Shown piece after piece: positions 53,915 to 63,433 of a stretch of 64,000 nucleotides of DNA. The position numbers and the translations under genes are program-made. The stretch's first letter is position 1; each line of letters begins with the position of its first letter. The notes beneath the pieces were generated by a model, which had not been told where the DNA came from, ran no database searches, and saw only the letters and a list, made by a program, of their open reading frames with translations. Source of the DNA: Pseudomonas marginalis. Lineage in GTDB: Bacteria; Pseudomonadota; Gammaproteobacteria; Pseudomonadales; Pseudomonadaceae. The stretch lies in the NCBI RefSeq assembly GCF_024169655.1, contig NZ_JALJWV010000001.1, positions 3,043,001 to 3,107,000 of the forward strand, in the 5' to 3' direction.

Positions 53915-54606
53915 GCCTGCCCTACTCCCAGTCGCTTGCAGGCAAACCCTGCGCTCATGCCCAACACACCCGACACCACCACGGCCGACTCCCATTGCAA
54001 GAAGCTCAAGCCCACCGAGCCCAACAGCGCCACCGCCACGCAGACCACGGTGGGCACATCGCGCACCACGGGCGTGATCAACGCGATAAAGGTCGCGGCG
54101 ATCGAGAACTCCAGGCCCAGGTGTTCGAGCCCTGGAATACTCTTGCCCAGGACGATGCCGGCGAGGGTAAACAGGTTCCAGGCGATATAGAACGTCAGGC
54201 CAACGCCCAGCGCGTACCAGCGGTTGAAGGTTTCGCGGTCGTACTGGCTGACCAGGGCGAAGAACTCATCGGTCATCAGGAAGCCCAGGCTCATGCGCCA
54301 GCGCGGCTTGAACGTCGACAAGGTGGGACGCAGATGCATGCCGTAGAGCAAATGTTGCGAGGTCAGCAGCAGGGTCGTGAGCAAGATGGAGATCAGGCTG
54401 GCGCCGCTCTTGACCATGCCGATGGCGACCAGTTGCGCGGCGCCGGCAAAGACAATGGCGGAAAGGCCTTGGGCTTCGAGCGGGGAAAACTGCGCATCAA
54501 TGGCCATTGACCCGGCCAGCAAGCCCCAGGGCGCGCACGCCAGGGATAGCGGAATGACAGCAATCGCGCCACGGGCGAATGCGTAATGAGGTAAGGCAGT
54601 AGGCAT
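53911..54606 (-). CDS. azlC: AzlC-family amino-acid export subunit
   Basis: A 231-residue inner-membrane protein with the AzlC pattern (IPLSLACAPWGLLAG, SAIVFAGAAQLVAI, SQHLLYGMHLRP, FLMTDEFFALV). It forms the larger part of the branched-chain amino-acid exporter with AzlD encoded downstream, with which it overlaps. The lead-in to the ATG has a weak GAGCGG. Confidence 0.92.
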   Translation of the reverse strand: MPTALPHYAFARGAIAVIPLSLACAPWGLLAGSMAIDAQFSPLEAQGLSAIVFAGAAQLVAIGMVKSGASLISILLTTLLLTSQHLLYGMHLRPTLSTFKPRWRMSLGFLMTDEFFALVSQYDRETFNRWYALGVGLTFYIAWNLFTLAGIVLGKSIPGLEHLGLEFSIAATFIALITPVVRDVPTVVCVAVALLGSVGLSFLQWESAVVVSGVLGMSAGFACKRLGVGQA

Positions 54607-54677
54607 GGGAACCGCTCATCGACAGACAGTCGCCAAGCATGCCAGCGCCATGTGCAGGTTGTCTTGAACGATCTTGC

Positions 54678-54893
54678 TCAGGCCAGCTTGACGGACACCT
54701 GCTCCACCGAGTCTCGCGCTTCGCGCAGCTCATAGGCATCCTGGTTGAGGCGGTGGATGGTATTGAGCAAGCGCTGGCGCAGCACTTCATCGCCGAGTTT
54801 TTCGACGGCGCGCATCAGATCAAACGCCGCGGTTTCATTATTTTCCGCGACGGAATCGAGGGTCTTGCGCAGGTTGCGAGTGGCACGGGTCAC
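54678..54893 (-). CDS. Small helical protein (71 aa), GTG start
   Basis: A 71-residue highly charged helical protein (LRKTLDSVAENNETAAFDLMRAVEKLG, LNTIHRLNQDAYELREARDSVEQV), probably a coiled-coil hairpin. The start is GTG with AGGA 9 bases upstream. I do not recognise the family. It lies alone between azlC and the ars operon. Confidence 0.6.
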   Translation of the reverse strand: MTRATRNLRKTLDSVAENNETAAFDLMRAVEKLGDEVLRQRLLNTIHRLNQDAYELREARDSVEQVSVKLA

Positions 54894-55010
54894 GCGTGGT
54901 ATTCCTTCATCAGCTATGGGCAGGCACTTTAGGACATTTGTGTTTCATTTTAATTTCAATCACTTGTGGCGTGTTCCCAGACATTTGATCCATATCAATT
55001 GAAACAGGAT

Positions 55011-55054
55011 TTGACTGCAATATATGGAAATACGTATATTCGAATACACATATA
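55011..55054 (+). promoter_or_regulatory. Promoter/operator of the ars operon
   Basis: A -35 TTGACT at 55011-55016 and a -10 TATATT at 55035-55040 are separated by 18 bases. The palindrome TATTCGAATA (55037-55046) overlaps the -10, and outer arms TATATG and CATATA lie nearby. Repressor binding here by ArsR would block the promoter, and release would follow arsenite binding. Confidence 0.65.
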
Positions 55055-55070
55055 TGCACAGGCCGTGGCC

Positions 55071-55427
55071 ATGTCAGACCCTTTCTCCCCTCCCGCTCTG
55101 TTCAAATGCCTGGCCGATGCCACGCGTTTGCGAATGACCCTGTTGGTCCTGCGCGAAGGCGAACTTTGCGTGTGCGAACTGATCCATGCACTTGACGACA
55201 GCCAGCCGAAAATCTCCCGCCACCTCGCGCAACTGCGCAGCAGCGGGTTACTGCTGGATCGGCGCCAGGGGCAATGGATCTACTACCGCATCAATCCGGC
55301 ACTGCCCGCCTGGGTAACTCACGTGCTGGACACCACCCTGCAAGCCAACCAGCCATGGTTGCAAAACGACGCGCAGCGTCTTGATGCAATGGGCGACAGA
55401 CCACAACGAGCCAGCACCTGCTGTTGA
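55071..55427 (+). CDS. arsR: ArsR arsenical repressor
   Basis: A 118-residue ArsR/SmtB-family winged-helix repressor. The metalloid site is Cys33 and Cys35 in [12 protein letters not shown], with the recognition helix [13 protein letters not shown] after it. The C-terminus ends ASTCC. The start MSDPFSPP fits the family; upstream in-frame codons cover the operator. First gene of arsRBCH. Confidence 0.95.
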   Translation: MSDPFSPPALFKCLADATRLRMTLLVLREGELCVCELIHALDDSQPKISRHLAQLRSSGLLLDRRQGQWIYYRINPALPAWVTHVLDTTLQANQPWLQNDAQRLDAMGDRPQRASTCC

Positions 55428-55446
55428 GCCACCGGAGCGTTTATCC

Positions 55447-56730
55447 ATGCTTGTCGCAATTGCGATTTTTATCTTCACCATCGTCCTGGTCATCTGGCAG
55501 CCCAAAGGCCTGGGCGTCGGCTGGAGCGCGACCCTGGGCGCGATCCTCGCACTGGCCTGTGGCGTGATCAGCCTGGCGGACATCCCGGTGGTGTGGCACA
55601 TCATCTGGAATGCCACCGGCACCTTTGTCGCGCTGATCGTCATCAGCCTGTTGCTGGATGAGGCCGGATTCTTTGCCTGGGCAGCGTTGCATGTGGCCCG
55701 TTGGGGCCGTGGGCGCGGCCGGCGGTTGTTTGCCTATATGGTGCTGCTGGGCGCGCTGGTGTCGGCGCTGTTTGCCAATGACGGCGCGGCACTGATCCTC
55801 ACGCCGATTGTGATGTCGATGTTGCTGGCGCTGCGTTTTTCCCCGGCGGCAACCCTGGCGTTCGTCATGGGCGCAGGGTTTATTGCCGACACGGCGAGCC
55901 TGCCGCTGGTGGTGTCGAACCTGGTGAACATTGTCTCGGCGGACTATTTCAAGATCGGCTTCAATGAATACGCGGCGGTGATGGTGCCGGTCAACCTCGT
56001 CAGCGTCGCCGCCACCCTGGCGGTGCTGCTGTGGTTTTTCCGCCGCGATATTCCGCAGACCTACGACCCGGCCGACCTGGCTGACCCGGCCAGCGCCATT
56101 CACGACCGCGCCACCTTTCGCGCCGGTTGGTGGGTGCTGGGCATCCTGCTGGTCGGGTGTTTTGCCCTGGAACCGTTGGGGATTCCCATCAGTGCCATCT
56201 CTGCTGCGTGCGCGGTGTTGCTGCTGGTGATCGCCGCCAAAGGCCACAAGATTTCCACGCGCAAAGTGCTCAAGGACGCGCCCTGGCAGATCGTGATCTT
56301 TTCCCTGGGCATGTACCTGGTGGTCTACGGGCTGCGCAACGCCGGGCTGACCACCTACCTGGCGACCTGGCTCGACACCTTCGCCACCTACGGCGTGTGG
56401 GGCGCGGCGATGGGCACCGGGGTGCTGACGGCATTGTTGTCTTCGGCAATGAACAACCTGCCGACCGTGTTGATCGGTGCGCTGTCCATCGAATCCAGCC
56501 ATGCCGTCGGCGTGGTCAAGGACGCGATGATCTACGCCAACGTGATCGGCAGCGACCTCGGCCCGAAAATCACCCCCATCGGCAGCCTGGCGACCCTGCT
56601 ATGGCTGCATATCCTGGCGCGTAAAGGCATCACCATCACCTGGGGTTACTACTTCAAGGTCGGGATTGTACTGACCTTGCCGGTGCTGCTGATCACGCTC
56701 GCCGCCCTCGCCTTGCGCCTTAGCCTCTAA
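55447..56730 (+). CDS. arsB: ArsB arsenite efflux antiporter
   Basis: A 427-residue inner-membrane protein with about 12 helices and the ArsB motifs ([77 protein letters not shown]). It exports arsenite and antimonite in exchange for protons. GGAG lies 9 bases before the ATG. Confidence 0.96.
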   Translation: MLVAIAIFIFTIVLVIWQPKGLGVGWSATLGAILALACGVISLADIPVVWHIIWNATGTFVALIVISLLLDEAGFFAWAALHVARWGRGRGRRLFAYMVLLGALVSALFANDGAALILTPIVMSMLLALRFSPAATLAFVMGAGFIADTASLPLVVSNLVNIVSADYFKIGFNEYAAVMVPVNLVSVAATLAVLLWFFRRDIPQTYDPADLADPASAIHDRATFRAGWWVLGILLVGCFALEPLGIPISAISAACAVLLLVIAAKGHKISTRKVLKDAPWQIVIFSLGMYLVVYGLRNAGLTTYLATWLDTFATYGVWGAAMGTGVLTALLSSAMNNLPTVLIGALSIESSHAVGVVKDAMIYANVIGSDLGPKITPIGSLATLLWLHILARKGITITWGYYFKVGIVLTLPVLLITLAALALRLSL

Positions 56731-56743
56731 AGGACATCCGCCA

Positions 56744-57229
56744 ATGAAAGTCTTGTTCATGTGTACCGCCAACAGCTGCCGGAGCATTTTGTCCGAAGCG
56801 ATGTTCAACCACCTGGCGCCAGAAGGGTTTGAGGCGGTCAGCTCCGGCAGCTTCCCCAAGGGTCAGGTGCTGCCCCGCAGCCTGAGCACCTTGCAGGCGG
56901 CGGGCATCCGCACCGAGGGCCTGTACAGCAAGGGCAACGACGCCTTTGAAGGCAGCCCGCCGGATGTGGTGATCACGGTGTGCGACAAGGCTGCCGGTGA
57001 GTCCTGCCCAGTGTATTTCGGCCCGGCGCTGAAGGCGCATTGGGGGTTGGAAGATCCTTCGGATGTCGACGGTGACGAGGCAAGCATCCAAGCCGCCTTC
57101 GACGCCACGTTGCGGACCATCGCCACGCGCTGTCGGGCGTTTTTCGCCCTGCCCTTTGCCGATCTCGACCCTGGCGAACTGAAAGCAGAACTCGAGCGCA
57201 TTGCGCTGTTGCAGGCGGAGCAAGCATGA
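56744..57229 (+). CDS. arsC: ArsC arsenate reductase, LMW-phosphatase type
   Basis: A 161-residue arsenate reductase. The P-loop CTANSCRS gives catalytic Cys7 with the CX5R motif; Cys80 and Cys88 ([11 protein letters not shown]) are the likely relay pair, as in thioredoxin-coupled enzymes. It reduces arsenate to arsenite for export by ArsB. Its stop overlaps the arsH start as ATGA. Confidence 0.94.
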   Translation: MKVLFMCTANSCRSILSEAMFNHLAPEGFEAVSSGSFPKGQVLPRSLSTLQAAGIRTEGLYSKGNDAFEGSPPDVVITVCDKAAGESCPVYFGPALKAHWGLEDPSDVDGDEASIQAAFDATLRTIATRCRAFFALPFADLDPGELKAELERIALLQAEQA

Positions 57230-57912
57230 CCACCCTGCCCAATCTGGACGCGTCGTTAATCACTTCACGCCCTGCCGAACCGAGTCAGCCCCCGCGCATT
57301 CTGCTGCTCTATGGATCGACCCGCGAACGGTCGTTCAGCCGCCTGCTGGTGGAAGAGTCCGCGCGCCTCTTGCAACACTTCGGCGCGCAAACGCGCATCT
57401 TTAACCCGAGCGGTTTGCCATTACCCGATGCTGCTCCGCGTGAGCATCCCAAAGTGCAGGAACTGTTGGAGCTGATGCAATGGTCGGAAGGCCAGGTCTG
57501 GTGCTCCCCTGAACGACACGGTTCGATGTCGGCGGTGTTCAAGGCACAAATCGACTGGGTGCCACTGTCCTTGGGCGCGGTCCGCCCGACCCAGGGCAAG
57601 ACCCTGGCGGTGATGCAAGTGTGCGGTGGTTCCCAGTCGTTCAACACGGTCAACCAACTGCGCGTACTCGGGCGGTGGATGCGTATGTTCACCATCCCCA
57701 ATCAATCCTCGGTGCCCAAGGCGTTCATGGAGTTCGATGATCAGGACCGCATGAAACCCTCCGCACTCTATGATCGCGTTGTCGACGTGATGGAAGAACT
57801 GGTGAAGTTCACCGTGCTGCTGCGTGATCGCCCGGACTTGGTCGACCGCTACTCGGAGCGCAAGGAAAGCGCGGATGAACTGTCGCAACGGGTCAATCAA
57901 CGGTCGATCTGA
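57226..57912 (+). CDS. arsH: ArsH NADPH-dependent flavoprotein
   Basis: A 228-residue flavodoxin-like protein with the family motifs [38 protein letters not shown] and [32 protein letters not shown]. ArsH oxidises trivalent organoarsenicals and uses FMN and NADPH. It is the last gene of the ars operon, coupled to arsC. Confidence 0.96.
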   Translation: MTTLPNLDASLITSRPAEPSQPPRILLLYGSTRERSFSRLLVEESARLLQHFGAQTRIFNPSGLPLPDAAPREHPKVQELLELMQWSEGQVWCSPERHGSMSAVFKAQIDWVPLSLGAVRPTQGKTLAVMQVCGGSQSFNTVNQLRVLGRWMRMFTIPNQSSVPKAFMEFDDQDRMKPSALYDRVVDVMEELVKFTVLLRDRPDLVDRYSERKESADELSQRVNQRSI

Positions 57913-57962
57913 GCCCTGCTGACGGCGTATGCTCACGTCCATCCCGTGACTGAGCCGACCCC

Positions 57963-58754
57963 ATGAGCACCCTGCAACACACCTGGCTGGGCAACTACGA
58001 AATCAACAGCGTCCATTGCACCGGCCTGACCTTTGCCCGCCACAGCCATGACGAATGCGTGATCGGCGTGAACCTTGTAGGCGAGGAAAAAGTGTGGCTG
58101 GACCGCCAGGAGTTCGAGGCCGGGCCAGGGTCCATCACCCTGTATAACCCAGGGCAGATTCAGGGCGGCGGTGCAGCGGACGGAGCGCCGTGGCAGTTTG
58201 TCAGCCTCTACGTCACCGCGAACCAATTGGCCTGCGACTTGGGGCTGGCGCATGTAGAGTTCGATCGATCGCTGTGTTTTCAGCCGGATGTCGCACGGCG
58301 CCTGGCGGTTGTGGCGAAGGGCGCCTTAAGCGGCGACGCGCTGGTCCGTGAGTTGAACGAAGACGCCTTGGTTGTATTGCTGGGCGAAGTGGTCAGCCTC
58401 AGCGGCGTGCGCGTGCCCGCCAGCGCGGCAGCCGGTAAAAGCCTGATCGGTCGCGCCCAGGAGTTGCTTGCCGAACAACTGCATCAATCGCTGCCCCTGG
58501 ACCACCTCGGCGAGGAGCTGGGGTTGTCCAAGTTCCACCTGCTGCGCACCTTTCAAAAAGAGACCGGGCTCAGCCCTCGTCAGTGGGCCATGCAATTGCG
58601 CACGCGCCGCGCCAAAGGCCTATTGCGCAATGGGATGGCGGCCGGCGAGGTCGCCCATCAGCTCGGTTTTGCCGACCAAAGCCACCTCAACCGGCATTTT
58701 CGCGCGGCCTATGGCATCACGCCTGGCCGATATCAAAGTGTGGCGAAACGCTAA
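57963..58754 (+). CDS. AraC-family transcriptional regulator
   Basis: A 263-residue regulator with an N-terminal cupin-like sensor domain (FARHSHDECVIGVNLVGEEK) and a C-terminal double helix-turn-helix (LDHLGEELGLSKFHLLRTFQKETG, AGEVAHQLGFADQSHLNRHFRAAYG). The LysE-type exporter gene downstream in the same direction is the likely target. The ribosome-binding site is weak. Confidence 0.92.
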   Translation: MSTLQHTWLGNYEINSVHCTGLTFARHSHDECVIGVNLVGEEKVWLDRQEFEAGPGSITLYNPGQIQGGGAADGAPWQFVSLYVTANQLACDLGLAHVEFDRSLCFQPDVARRLAVVAKGALSGDALVRELNEDALVVLLGEVVSLSGVRVPASAAAGKSLIGRAQELLAEQLHQSLPLDHLGEELGLSKFHLLRTFQKETGLSPRQWAMQLRTRRAKGLLRNGMAAGEVAHQLGFADQSHLNRHFRAAYGITPGRYQSVAKR

Positions 58755-58828
58755 ACAGCACAATCTGGTCCAAGACAACCTCTGCGTGCGCCAGCACACT
58801 GCCTGCCATCATTGGATGGAGCACAGGC

Positions 58829-59440
58829 ATGCTGGCGATCTTCTTCTACGCACTGGTATTCGGTTTTGTGTTTTGCCTCTCCCCCGGCGCTGTGCTGGCG
58901 GAGACCCTGCGCCGTGGCTTGCTGCACGGTTTTACTCCCGCGCTGCTGGTGCAGGTCGGTTCGCTGGTCGGCGATGCGGTGTGGGCCGTGATCGGCCTGA
59001 CCGGCATCGCGCTGCTGATCCAACATGACGCCGTGCGCGTGCCGCTGACCCTCGTCTGCGCGCTGTACCTCACCTGGCTCGGCGTGCGCAGCCTACGCGA
59101 CGCCTGGCGCTTGCCCGAAGCCGACAGCGCACCGGCCGGCTCCAGTCAGAATGCGCTGGCCGTGGGCGCGGCCATTTCGCTGGCCAACCCGAAAAACATT
59201 GTGTACTGGGGTGCGCTGGGCAGTGCTTTATCGGGCATCGTCGGGGCCACGCCCAGCCACGCGCAGACGCTGATGTTTTTCGCCGGCTTCATGCTGGCTT
59301 CGGTGTTGTCGTGTTTTCTGACGGCCGCACTGGTGAATCTGTTGCGCAAGAACGCCTCGCCGACCTGGCAGCGCATCAGTTATGGAGCGTGCGGTGTGGT
59401 CTTGATCTATCTCGCCGTTCTCGCCGCGCAAGGTATATGA
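58829..59440 (+). CDS. LysE-family amino-acid exporter
   Basis: A 203-residue inner-membrane protein with six helices and the LysE/RhtB pattern (FVFCLSPGAVLAETLRRGL at the start, AISLANPKNIVYWGALGSAL in the middle). It exports amino acids or related compounds. GGAG lies 7 bases before the ATG. The gap to the AraC gene is 74 bases, and the two probably form a unit. Confidence 0.9.
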   Translation: MLAIFFYALVFGFVFCLSPGAVLAETLRRGLLHGFTPALLVQVGSLVGDAVWAVIGLTGIALLIQHDAVRVPLTLVCALYLTWLGVRSLRDAWRLPEADSAPAGSSQNALAVGAAISLANPKNIVYWGALGSALSGIVGATPSHAQTLMFFAGFMLASVLSCFLTAALVNLLRKNASPTWQRISYGACGVVLIYLAVLAAQGI

Positions 59441-59760
59441 AGTTATATATGCCCGACAACTTGCGAGTGTGTTCTATCTGAATAGACTCTGAACACTTTG
59501 CCATTTGATTAATCATGCGTTGACATTCTGTAACGGGCTAAGTAGATTGCCCCTGCCCGCAACTGGGGCCTTTTTTAAACCTCACAAAAGAAGCCAATGG
59601 ACACAGTATTTAGTCGCTGTCCGAGCACCGCGTTGGCGGGCATCGGGCGCCAAATCCAGAATATGACAGGACTCGCCTCCCCGGTCCGGTAAGCTGCGCT
59701 AGAGCTTGTGCTCCATCGTAACTGCCTCGCCGGTCGCCCGTCCGGTCCCGAGGTGTTGTT
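59441..59760. other. 320-base intergenic region before the 100-codon gene
   Basis: The first part is A+T-rich and ends with the terminator at 59548-59576. The remainder up to 59760 is probably the promoter and leader of the 100-codon gene. It has short self-complementary stretches around 59685-59750, but I recognise no known RNA element and no ORF with a ribosome-binding site. Confidence 0.4.
59548..59576 (+). terminator. Rho-independent terminator of the LysE gene
   Basis: TGCCCC, an 11-base loop, GGGGC, followed by CTTTTTT. Confidence 0.75.
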
Positions 59761-60063
59761 ATGACCTTCCAAACCTTTGTTGTAAATGATCCACGAATGC
59801 TGGCCGCCGCCCTGCGCGCCAAGCTGTGCCGCGCGCCCGCAGGCTTTTCTGCTGCCCGCCCGGCCTTTGCCGCACCCTCCCCTCAAGTGCGTCCGGCCCA
59901 TCCGCTGGCGCATTGGCGTGTCTGCCCAACGACCGGCCGACTGCAACAGCATTGGGCTCAAACCGACCCTCAGGACCCACAGAGGCGTATCGTTTCCAGC
60001 CTGGCTGAAGCACGCCGGATGCTCGATCTATCCCTGAGCACTCGCGCCGCATACATCGACTGA
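59761..60063 (+). CDS. Conserved hypothetical protein (100 aa)
   Basis: A 100-residue protein with a Pro/Ala-rich first half and a second half with HWRVCPTTGRLQQHW, the W...TGRL...W pattern seen in other small pseudomonad proteins of unknown role. The ribosome-binding site is weak (GAGG at a spacing of 6). It ends 224 bases before mgtA, with the leader ORF in between. Function unknown. Confidence 0.6.
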   Translation: MTFQTFVVNDPRMLAAALRAKLCRAPAGFSAARPAFAAPSPQVRPAHPLAHWRVCPTTGRLQQHWAQTDPQDPQRRIVSSLAEARRMLDLSLSTRAAYID

Positions 60064-60099
60064 AACTGCAACTTCCCGACTAATACCCTGGAGTTCTTT

Positions 60100-60135
60100 A
60101 TGAACCTGTCCAGTAGTAGCCCGCTGCGCGAGTAG
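60100..60135 (+). CDS. 11-codon leader peptide upstream of mgtA
   Basis: A tiny ORF, MNLSSSSPLRE, with GGAG 6 bases before its ATG, ending 152 bases before mgtA. It has four consecutive Ser codons followed by Pro. Its 3' half is the left arm of the hairpin at 60119-60158, so ribosome position on it would change the folding. This layout is like translation-coupled attenuators such as mgtL of Salmonella, though the peptide is not similar. Function inferred. Confidence 0.5.
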   Translation: MNLSSSSPLRE

Positions 60136-60158
60136 TAACTAACGCGCTATTAGCGGGC
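60119..60158 (+). promoter_or_regulatory. Leader hairpin of mgtA
   Basis: GCCCGCTGCGCG pairs with CGCGC and AGCGGGC, with a four-base bulge (TATT) and a 12-base loop that includes the tandem TAG and TAA stops region of the leader. The arms are perfect. It overlaps the leader peptide and would be melted by a ribosome on it, so it is a candidate for control of mgtA. Confidence 0.5.
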
Positions 60159-60287
60159 CCCTTGAAAGTTATTCAACACCTTATTTGAACCGATCGCGAA
60201 GTCCGCGGCTCGGCATGCTTTCGCTCGCCTGTCATCAGGTCAGTACCGGGTATGTTTTGTCGAGAATTGGCGACAGGAGTACACACC

Positions 60288-63002
60288 ATGAGCGCCGTAA
60301 AAAAACCACCACAGCACAAGAAAAACCGCACCGACGCCGACACCCGCCTGTCGATGCGTGCCGCCCGCGAGGCCCACAACGGTCTGTCGGCCACCCTGGC
60401 CAATGTGCGGGCCACCCAGGATGGCCTGACCGAGATGGACGCCGCCGCGCGCCTGCAACGGCAAGGCCATAACGAAGTGGCCCATGACAAGCCGCCTCAC
60501 GCCATCGTCCAGTTCCTGCAGGCACTGAACAATCCGTTTATCTACGTGCTGCTGACGCTGGGCGCGATCAGCTTCGTCACTGATTACTGGCTGCCGTTAC
60601 AGGCCGGTGAAGAAGTCGACCTGACCAAAGTCATCATCATCATGACCATGGTTCTGCTCAGCAGCCTGCTGCGATTCTGGCAGGAGCACCGCTCGGCCAA
60701 GTCCGCCGAAGCGCTCAAAGCCATGGTGCGTACCACCGCCACCGTGTTACGCCGCGAACAAGTCGGCGGCCAACCGACACTGCGCGAAGTGCCGATGCGT
60801 GAACTGGTGGCTGGCGATATCGTGCAGCTATCGGCCGGCGATATGATCCCGGCCGACATCCGCCTGATCGAATCCCGCGACCTGTTTATCAGCCAGGCAG
60901 TGCTGACCGGCGAAGCCTTACCGGTGGAGAAATACGACACGCTGGGGGACGTAACGCAAAAATCCGCCAGCCCCCTTGCCGCCGACCAGGGTAACTTGCT
61001 GGACCTGCCGAACATCTGCTTCATGGGCACCAATGTGGTCAGCGGCCGGGCGAAAGCCGTGGTGGTGGCCACCGGACCGCGCACCTACTTCGGCTCTCTG
61101 GCCAAAGCGATTGTCGGCTCCCGGGCGCAGACCGCGTTTGATCGCGGCGTGAACAGCGTCAGTTGGCTACTGATCCGCTTCATGCTGGTGATGGTGCCGA
61201 TCGTGTTCTTCCTCAACGGTTTCTCCAAGGGGGACTGGGGCGATGCCTTCCTGTTTGCCCTGGCGGTCGCCGTGGGCCTGACCCCGGAAATGCTGCCGAT
61301 GATTGTCAGCGCCAACCTGGCCAAGGGCGCCACCGCCATGGCCAAGCGCAAAGTGGTGGTCAAGCGCCTCAACGCGATCCAGAACTTCGGTTCGATGGAT
61401 GTGCTGTGTACCGACAAGACCGGCACCCTGACCCAGGACAAGATCATCCTTGAGCACCACGTCAACGCCTTTGGCCAGCGTGATGATGCGGTGCTGTCCC
61501 TGGCCTGGCTCAACAGCTATCACCAGAGCGGCATGAAGAACCTGATGGACCAGGCCGTGGTGCAATTCTCGGCACAGAACCCCAAGTTCCAGGTGCCGTT
61601 TGCCTACAGCAAGATCGATGAATTGCCGTTCGACTTTGTACGCCGTCGCCTGTCGATTGTGGTCAAGGACGCCGCCGACGACCACCTGCTGGTGTGCAAA
61701 GGCGCCGTGGAAGAGATGCTGAGCATTTCCACGCATGTGCTCGAAGCCGGCGCCGCCGTGCCGCTGGATCAGCGGCGTCGCCAGGAGTTACTGGCGATTG
61801 CCAATGACTACAACGAGGACGGCTTCCGCGTGCTGGTGGTCGCCACCCGCAACATCCCGAACGCCGTGGCGCGCCGGCAGTACACCACCGCCGATGAGCG
61901 CAACCTGGTGATCCAGGGGTTCCTGACCTTCCTCGATCCACCGAAGGAAACCGCAGGCCCGGCGATTGCGGCGCTGCAACAGATCGGCGTCGCGGTGAAA
62001 GTGCTGACCGGCGACAACGCCGTGGTCACCAGCAAGATCTGCCGCCAGGTCGGCCTTGACCCAGGCCAGCCACTGCTCGGTGTGGACATCGAAACAATGG
62101 ACGACACAACCCTGCTGCGCCGCGTGGAAGAACGCACGGTGTTCGCCAAGCTGACACCGCTGCAAAAGTCGCGGGTGCTCAAGGCCCTGCAAGCCAACGG
62201 CCACACCGTCGGTTTCCTCGGTGACGGCATCAACGATGCACCGGCGCTGCGCGATGCCGACGTGGGTATCTCGGTGGACAGCGGCACCGACATTGCCAAG
62301 GAATCGGCCGACATTATCCTGCTGGAAAAGAGCCTGATGGTGCTGGAGGAAGGTGTGCTCAAGGGCCGCGAAACCTTCGGCAATATCATGAAGTACCTGA
62401 ACATGACCGCCAGCTCCAACTTCGGCAACGTGTTCTCGGTGCTGGTGGCCAGTGCGTTTATTCCGTTCATGCCGATGCTGGCGATCCACCTGCTGCTGCA
62501 GAACCTGATGTACGACATCTCCCAACTGGCCTTGCCGTGGGACAAGATGGACAAGGAATACCTGGCCAAGCCGCGCAAGTGGGACGCGAAGAACATCGGC
62601 CGCTTCATGCTGTGGATCGGGCCAACCTCATCGATCTTCGACATCACCACCTTCGCACTGATGTGGTACGTGTTCGCCGCCAACAGCGTAGAGATGCAGA
62701 CGCTGTTCCAATCCGGCTGGTTCATCGAGGGGCTGCTCTCGCAAACCCTGGTGGTGCATATGCTGCGCACCCGCAAGATCCCGTTCTTCCAGAGCACCGC
62801 CGCATGGCCCGTATTGCTGATGACCTGCGTGGTAATCGCCCTGGGGATCTACGTGCCGTTTTCACCGCTCGGCGCCCTGGTGGGCTTGCAACCGCTACCG
62901 CTGGCGTACTTCCCGTGGCTGGTGGGTACCTTGCTCAGCTACTGCTGTGTGGCCCAACTGATGAAGACGATCTACATCCGCCGCTTCAAGCAGTGGTACT
63001 GA
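60288..63002 (+). CDS. mgtA: MgtA-type magnesium P-type ATPase
   Basis: A 904-residue P3B-ATPase. The phosphorylation motif is CTDKTGTLT with Asp376; TGEALPVEK (actuator), KGAVEEML and GDGINDAPALRDADVG are present. About ten membrane helices are expected. It imports Mg2+ across the inner membrane. The start MSAVKKPP follows ACAGGAG; an in-frame ATG 36 bases earlier has no such site. It is preceded by a leader with an upstream ORF and hairpin. Confidence 0.95.
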   Translation: MSAVKKPPQHKKNRTDADTRLSMRAAREAHNGLSATLANVRATQDGLTEMDAAARLQRQGHNEVAHDKPPHAIVQFLQALNNPFIYVLLTLGAISFVTDYWLPLQAGEEVDLTKVIIIMTMVLLSSLLRFWQEHRSAKSAEALKAMVRTTATVLRREQVGGQPTLREVPMRELVAGDIVQLSAGDMIPADIRLIESRDLFISQAVLTGEALPVEKYDTLGDVTQKSASPLAADQGNLLDLPNICFMGTNVVSGRAKAVVVATGPRTYFGSLAKAIVGSRAQTAFDRGVNSVSWLLIRFMLVMVPIVFFLNGFSKGDWGDAFLFALAVAVGLTPEMLPMIVSANLAKGATAMAKRKVVVKRLNAIQNFGSMDVLCTDKTGTLTQDKIILEHHVNAFGQRDDAVLSLAWLNSYHQSGMKNLMDQAVVQFSAQNPKFQVPFAYSKIDELPFDFVRRRLSIVVKDAADDHLLVCKGAVEEMLSISTHVLEAGAAVPLDQRRRQELLAIANDYNEDGFRVLVVATRNIPNAVARRQYTTADERNLVIQGFLTFLDPPKETAGPAIAALQQIGVAVKVLTGDNAVVTSKICRQVGLDPGQPLLGVDIETMDDTTLLRRVEERTVFAKLTPLQKSRVLKALQANGHTVGFLGDGINDAPALRDADVGISVDSGTDIAKESADIILLEKSLMVLEEGVLKGRETFGNIMKYLNMTASSNFGNVFSVLVASAFIPFMPMLAIHLLLQNLMYDISQLALPWDKMDKEYLAKPRKWDAKNIGRFMLWIGPTSSIFDITTFALMWYVFAANSVEMQTLFQSGWFIEGLLSQTLVVHMLRTRKIPFFQSTAAWPVLLMTCVVIALGIYVPFSPLGALVGLQPLPLAYFPWLVGTLLSYCCVAQLMKTIYIRRFKQWY

Positions 63003-63067
63003 TCACTCCCTCCGTTTAAATGGTGGCGGCCGCCCGGCGGCCACCGTGTACTACAAGGATTTCAACG

Positions 63068-63415
63068 ATGCGCGTGCTGATCTGTGCAGGTCGTCATTAC
63101 GCCGACACGAAAATGTCCCGCCAAGTGCTGGACGCCTACCACCGCCTGCGCCCGGTGCAGGTATTGATCCACGGCGGCAACCAATTCCTAGGCAGCGACA
63201 TCGAGGAATGGGCGCGGGAAATCGGTATCGATGTGGTGCGTTACCCGCCCAATTGGCAGCGCCACGGCAAGCAGGCGGAGCGCCAGCGCAACGAATTCAT
63301 GCTGTCCGACAGCCGACCCAATGTGGTCATCGCCCTGCCAGGCGGTGACGACACATCCGAGCTGGTCTGCCAGGCCAAAGCCAGCGGCATTTCGGTGCTG
63401 ACCGTAGAAAGCTGA
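63068..63415 (+). CDS. DUF2493/SLOG-family protein
   Basis: A 115-residue Rossmann-like protein with the DUF2493 (YspA, cpYpsA-related SLOG) pattern: MRVLICAGRHYAD, VLIHGGNQFLGSDIEEWAREIG, RQRNEFMLSDSRPNVVIALPGG. Family proteins are thought to bind nucleotide-like ligands; the role here is unknown. AAGGA lies 8 bases before the ATG. It is 65 bases after mgtA and may be co-transcribed. Confidence 0.85.
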   Translation: MRVLICAGRHYADTKMSRQVLDAYHRLRPVQVLIHGGNQFLGSDIEEWAREIGIDVVRYPPNWQRHGKQAERQRNEFMLSDSRPNVVIALPGGDDTSELVCQAKASGISVLTVES

Positions 63416-63433
63416 ATTCAAGCGAGGTACGCC

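Noticed and set aside
55441..56502. 353-codon minus-strand frame
   Set aside because: Antisense to arsB; rich in Arg, His and Gln with no hydrophobic or catalytic pattern.
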